DNA of 64,000 nucleotides from a virus. Location: IMG/VR virus record IMGVR_UViG_3300024520_000066, positions 1 through 64,000 of that record; one strand, written 5' to 3'. The notes under the pieces are model-generated. The model had not been told where the DNA came from, ran no database searches, and worked only from the letters and a program-made list of their open reading frames with translations. The first letter of the stretch is position 1; the number at the start of each line of letters is the position of its first letter. This document shows positions 61,346 through 64,000 of this stretch, piece after piece. The position numbers and the translations under genes are program-made.

Positions 61346-62656
61346 TTAAACTATGAAATCTTTAGATACTGCAAAGCCTGCGCCTTGACGTATCAATATA
61401 TCTAAGAACTGGTTTACTGTAATTTCAATTAAACCAGCTTTCTTTTGAGTGATATTATCTACTACCATATCATAGAATCCCCACTCACCAATTAAGACAT
61501 TAGAGAAATCTCCGAAAATAGCAGCATGTAAATTTGTACCAGAACCTTTTGTTAAGTTTCCAGGAACCATTGTATTTGCAGTTGCAGCATAGCTATTAAT
61601 TGTACCATCTGCAGCCATTAGGTAATTCCAGTTACCAGAACCTGCATGTGTGGTTTGTTTTAAGAAACCTTTTAAACCTGGTGTGATTAAATAATTCATA
61701 TTTGCACCACCAGCGTTAGCAGCTAATACAGCAGTTTCCATTTCTACAAGTTGTGCCCAAGTTGGTGCAATACCATTAGTAGCACCTGTTAAAACATAAA
61801 CATCTGAATTGTTTAATATACCTTCTGGTTGCCCTGAAGCACCAGATCCATTTATTACAGCTGTATCAATAGCTATTTCAGTGATTTTTTTAATATCTGC
61901 AGCAGTTAAAGCTTCTAAATCTGGTGTAGATTGTAGGATATTTTGTAAAGAAATTGGCACTGTAGCTGATAATCTTTTAGGGCTCATAGTTTTTGTACCA
62001 TAAGCAGTTTTAGAAGGGCTTACAGTAGCAATTTCAGTTTCCCAAGTAGCAGCAATACCACCACCATTAGTAACCATTTTAATATCTCCTGTTAAACCTC
62101 TCATGTATCTAGCACCTAAACGCTCTGCAACCGGCATTGGTCTTAACGCATCAATAATACCACCATAGTTAGTATCTACTAAATTAGCACCATAGTTACC
62201 AGAATCTTGTGATACTGTTTGCCCTGCTGCTCTTTTTTCTTTGTTTGCACCGTTTGGCACAGCAATACCTTCTATAGCTACACCAGCGTTACGCGCTTCT
62301 TTTAGCATTTCTTGGTGATATTCTAACTCTACACCTTCTAGATTACCATTTGGTAATTGTGAGCGTAATGCTTTATGCAAAGAGTATGATGCAACCATTT
62401 TTTGTTGCTCTCTTTTTTCTGAAGTACCTAAGCTTTCGCCAGATAAGGAAGCTATACGTAATTCTGCAGCTTCATCAGCTACTGCGTTACGTATTTGATT
62501 ATCTAAATCTTCAATTTCTGAAGTTAGGGTGTTGAATTTTGAGCGTTCTTCAGTAGAAAACTCTTTAGTTTCAGAAGCCTTACGTACTTCTAACATTGTT
62601 TTTTGAGCTTCGATTTTCTCTGTTTTCGCTGCTCTTAATTCATCAGATTTTTTCAT
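61346..62656 (-). CDS. Major capsid protein, HK97 family
   Basis: 436 residues. The first ~110 are a charged coiled coil (delta domain; RSKFNTLTSEIEDLDNQIRN) expected to be cut away by the prohead protease. The remainder carries typical HK97 elements: SGNYGANLVDT, PVAERLGARYM, ATWETEIATVSPSKTAYG, ALTAADIKKITEIAID and GQPEGILNN. The protease gene directly upstream and the connector series downstream confirm it. This is the second, unrelated capsid gene of the window. Confidence 0.9.
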   Translation of the reverse strand: MKKSDELRAAKTEKIEAQKTMLEVRKASETKEFSTEERSKFNTLTSEIEDLDNQIRNAVADEAAELRIASLSGESLGTSEKREQQKMVASYSLHKALRSQLPNGNLEGVELEYHQEMLKEARNAGVAIEGIAVPNGANKEKRAAGQTVSQDSGNYGANLVDTNYGGIIDALRPMPVAERLGARYMRGLTGDIKMVTNGGGIAATWETEIATVSPSKTAYGTKTMSPKRLSATVPISLQNILQSTPDLEALTAADIKKITEIAIDTAVINGSGASGQPEGILNNSDVYVLTGATNGIAPTWAQLVEMETAVLAANAGGANMNYLITPGLKGFLKQTTHAGSGNWNYLMAADGTINSYAATANTMVPGNLTKGSGTNLHAAIFGDFSNVLIGEWGFYDMVVDNITQKKAGLIEITVNQFLDILIRQGAGFAVSKDFIV

Positions 62657-62657
62657 T

Positions 62658-63314
62658 TTATTTGTTTTTATTTATTAGGAATTGAGCTTCATAAACATCG
62701 AGTGTTTCTGCTCGGTTTTCATTAATTATAATGGCTCGTTTTACTTCAATTTCGTTGGTTTTAAAAGCATCTAAACTGCGTTTCGCTACGCTTGTATCTT
62801 GGTACGCTGGATAGGTTACTGGCGATACATCGTAAAGGCGTTTTAGTTTTGTTATTTGGCGTAATGGTAGTTCCCCATCACGCTCAATCCAATTTTGTTC
62901 ATCTATAGAAAAACCAAATGAAGATTGTGATACGTTGCCTAAGCGTATGTTTTCTTCTAAGTCTTTTGCATACGATACGTTTGGTGTTTCGTAACGGTAT
63001 TTTAAACCAGTTTCATCTACAGATAGTTTTAAAGTTCCTGTACCGTTTACAGATCGTGCTAATACCATATCTGGGTTGTGGTTAAAAAGGCATCTAACAT
63101 CATCGTTTAAAACACCATCTAAAGCACCTGGTAATATTTCTTCACGAAACCAATCGCCTATACTGGTTGTTTTATTAAATTTTAACGCATAACCTTCTAT
63201 TCCTGAATTTGCATCTGCGCTTCCTTCTGCACGCTCTTGTATTGCTACTGGTGCTTCAACAAAACGACGTTCTGCACCATCAATTTTTAGTATATAATCT
63301 TTTTCTTCAGCCAT
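62658..63314 (-). CDS. Prohead protease, HK97 (S78) family
   Basis: 218 residues. The likely catalytic His79 is in LFNHNPDMVLAR, and the Ser in QSSFGFS (131 or 132). The opening (IEGYALKFNKT, then FREEILPGALDG) is the standard family start. This serine protease cleaves the capsid delta domain during maturation. One base separates it from each neighbour. Confidence 0.9.
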   Translation of the reverse strand: MAEEKDYILKIDGAERRFVEAPVAIQERAEGSADANSGIEGYALKFNKTTSIGDWFREEILPGALDGVLNDDVRCLFNHNPDMVLARSVNGTGTLKLSVDETGLKYRYETPNVSYAKDLEENIRLGNVSQSSFGFSIDEQNWIERDGELPLRQITKLKRLYDVSPVTYPAYQDTSVAKRSLDAFKTNEIEVKRAIIINENRAETLDVYEAQFLINKNK

Positions 63315-63315
63315 T

Positions 63316-64000
63316 TTATTGTTGTGTATTAATTTCTTTTATTTTAGCATCTATTTGCTCTAAAGTTTGGGTGTTTACAGGTGTAAGCGGCTCATCTAAA
63401 CCTGTTATATTATTTCTATCTAATAATTGACGTACTTCATTACGTGTTAAAACCCCTGCAAAAATTAGTTTACTCCAATAATCTGCTTGTGAAACTTTAT
63501 CGGCACTTAAAAGCGATTCTGTATTATATTTTGTGTAGATGCGTTTAGCTTTTTCGGATGTAGAAAATAACTTTCGATCGCATTCTTGCTGGAACTTTAT
63601 AGCCCAAGGTAATATAGAATCGCTTACGTGCTGACGTTCTAAACTTTCTGAAATTGAGTTATTTATATCTTTATTGTTTTTTAGTTTTTGAGGGCTTATG
63701 TTTAAAAACCTTGCAACCTCATTAATACCATGTTCTGATGCTAAAAGGAATTGCGCTTCTTGTGGGGTTATTTTTAAGTGCTCAAATTTTGAAGCTTCAT
63801 CTATAACCGGTACGGTCCATTTAGATTTTTGCGCAAACATTTCTGATAAGGCTTTACTGTAACGTGCTTTTGCATCTGGATCCATACTTTTAGAGGTGGT
63901 TAATACACCTGTACCAACACCTTTACCATCATAATATTCGCTTGCAAATTCTTGGGATGCTAAACTTACACCTAAGCTTTTTGCTGCGTGTGTAACTACT
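63316..64000 (-). CDS. Portal protein, HK97-like, C-terminal part (cut by window edge)
   Basis: The frame is open to the right edge, so the Met at 63885 is internal and the N-terminal part is missing. The visible part includes GVGTGVLTTSKSM, a helical segment, IDEASKFEHLKITPQE and FLNISPQKL, all matching the C-terminal region of HK97-type portals (the clip-to-wing region, …GVPP…L). Position directly before the prohead protease confirms it. Forms the ring through which DNA passes. Confidence 0.85.
   Translation of the reverse strand, partial: VVTHAAKSLGVSLASQEFASEYYDGKGVGTGVLTTSKSMDPDAKARYSKALSEMFAQKSKWTVPVIDEASKFEHLKITPQEAQFLLASEHGINEVARFLNISPQKLKNNKDINNSISESLERQHVSDSILPWAIKFQQECDRKLFSTSEKAKRIYTKYNTESLLSADKVSQADYWSKLIFAGVLTRNEVRQLLDRNNITGLDEPLTPVNTQTLEQIDAKIKEINTQQ

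Noticed and set aside
1-64000. CRISPR arrays, insertion sequences, rRNA
   Set aside because: No regularly spaced repeats, transposase genes or rRNA-like blocks were seen on reading both strands.

Overview
The window is AT-rich (about one third G+C judging by a few lines counted by eye) and is entirely viral. Host clues all point to Bacteroidota, most likely marine or freshwater Flavobacteriia. Upstream of several late genes are boxes of the form TAnnTTTG, the -7 element of the Bacteroidota primary sigma factor. There is little Shine-Dalgarno sequence. Signal peptides end in the flavobacterial style (…SFSQ, …SYSQ, …GNAQ).

The first 43 kb reads as part of a crAss-like podovirus (Crassvirales). 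A rightward block (1-5.6 kb) carries early and replication genes: a VWA-like protein cut by the left edge, a RusA-type resolvase, a radical SAM/photolyase-like protein, a Cas4/RecB-type PD-(D/E)XK nuclease, a protein with a DnaA domain IV-like helix-turn-helix, and several small unknowns. It ends in a strong terminator at 5660-5696. A convergent leftward block (5.7-43 kb) is the late region. Read in the direction of transcription it runs: scaffold-like protein, crAss-type major capsid, connector/ring proteins, auxiliary capsid-like protein, repeat-domain fibres, metallophosphoesterase, ring proteins, a 1354-residue tail protein (muzzle-like), a murein hydrolase/zincin protein, three large internal (cargo) proteins, the 2127-residue virion RNA polymerase with its DFDID catalytic motif, and a 1369-residue zincin protein. 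Capsid and auxiliary capsid genes have their own promoter-like and terminator-like signals.

From about 44 kb to the right edge everything is also leftward, but belongs to a different kind of phage: an HK97-type siphovirus. In transcription order it runs: portal (cut by the right edge), S78 prohead protease, HK97 major capsid, head-tail connectors, DUF3168 tail completion, tail tube, tail chaperones with a lambda-like GGGAAAG frameshift site, an embedded tRNA-Arg(CCT), tape measure, tail tip, four small tail proteins, then four large or medium proteins that each start with a Sec signal peptide (fibre with FnIII, beta-helix, Asp-box/LamG, and an unknown), a holin-like protein and a membrane-anchored, possibly spanin-like, protein. 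The crAss-like portal and terminase, expected just beyond the scaffold gene, are not in the window.

Two unrelated capsid systems therefore lie head to tail, with a junction somewhere near 43.0-44.1 kb. This could be an assembly chimera, two adjacent phage genomes, or a true recombinant. The sequence alone does not decide. The most biologically unusual part is the run of signal-peptide-bearing fibre-like proteins in what looks like one tail operon.
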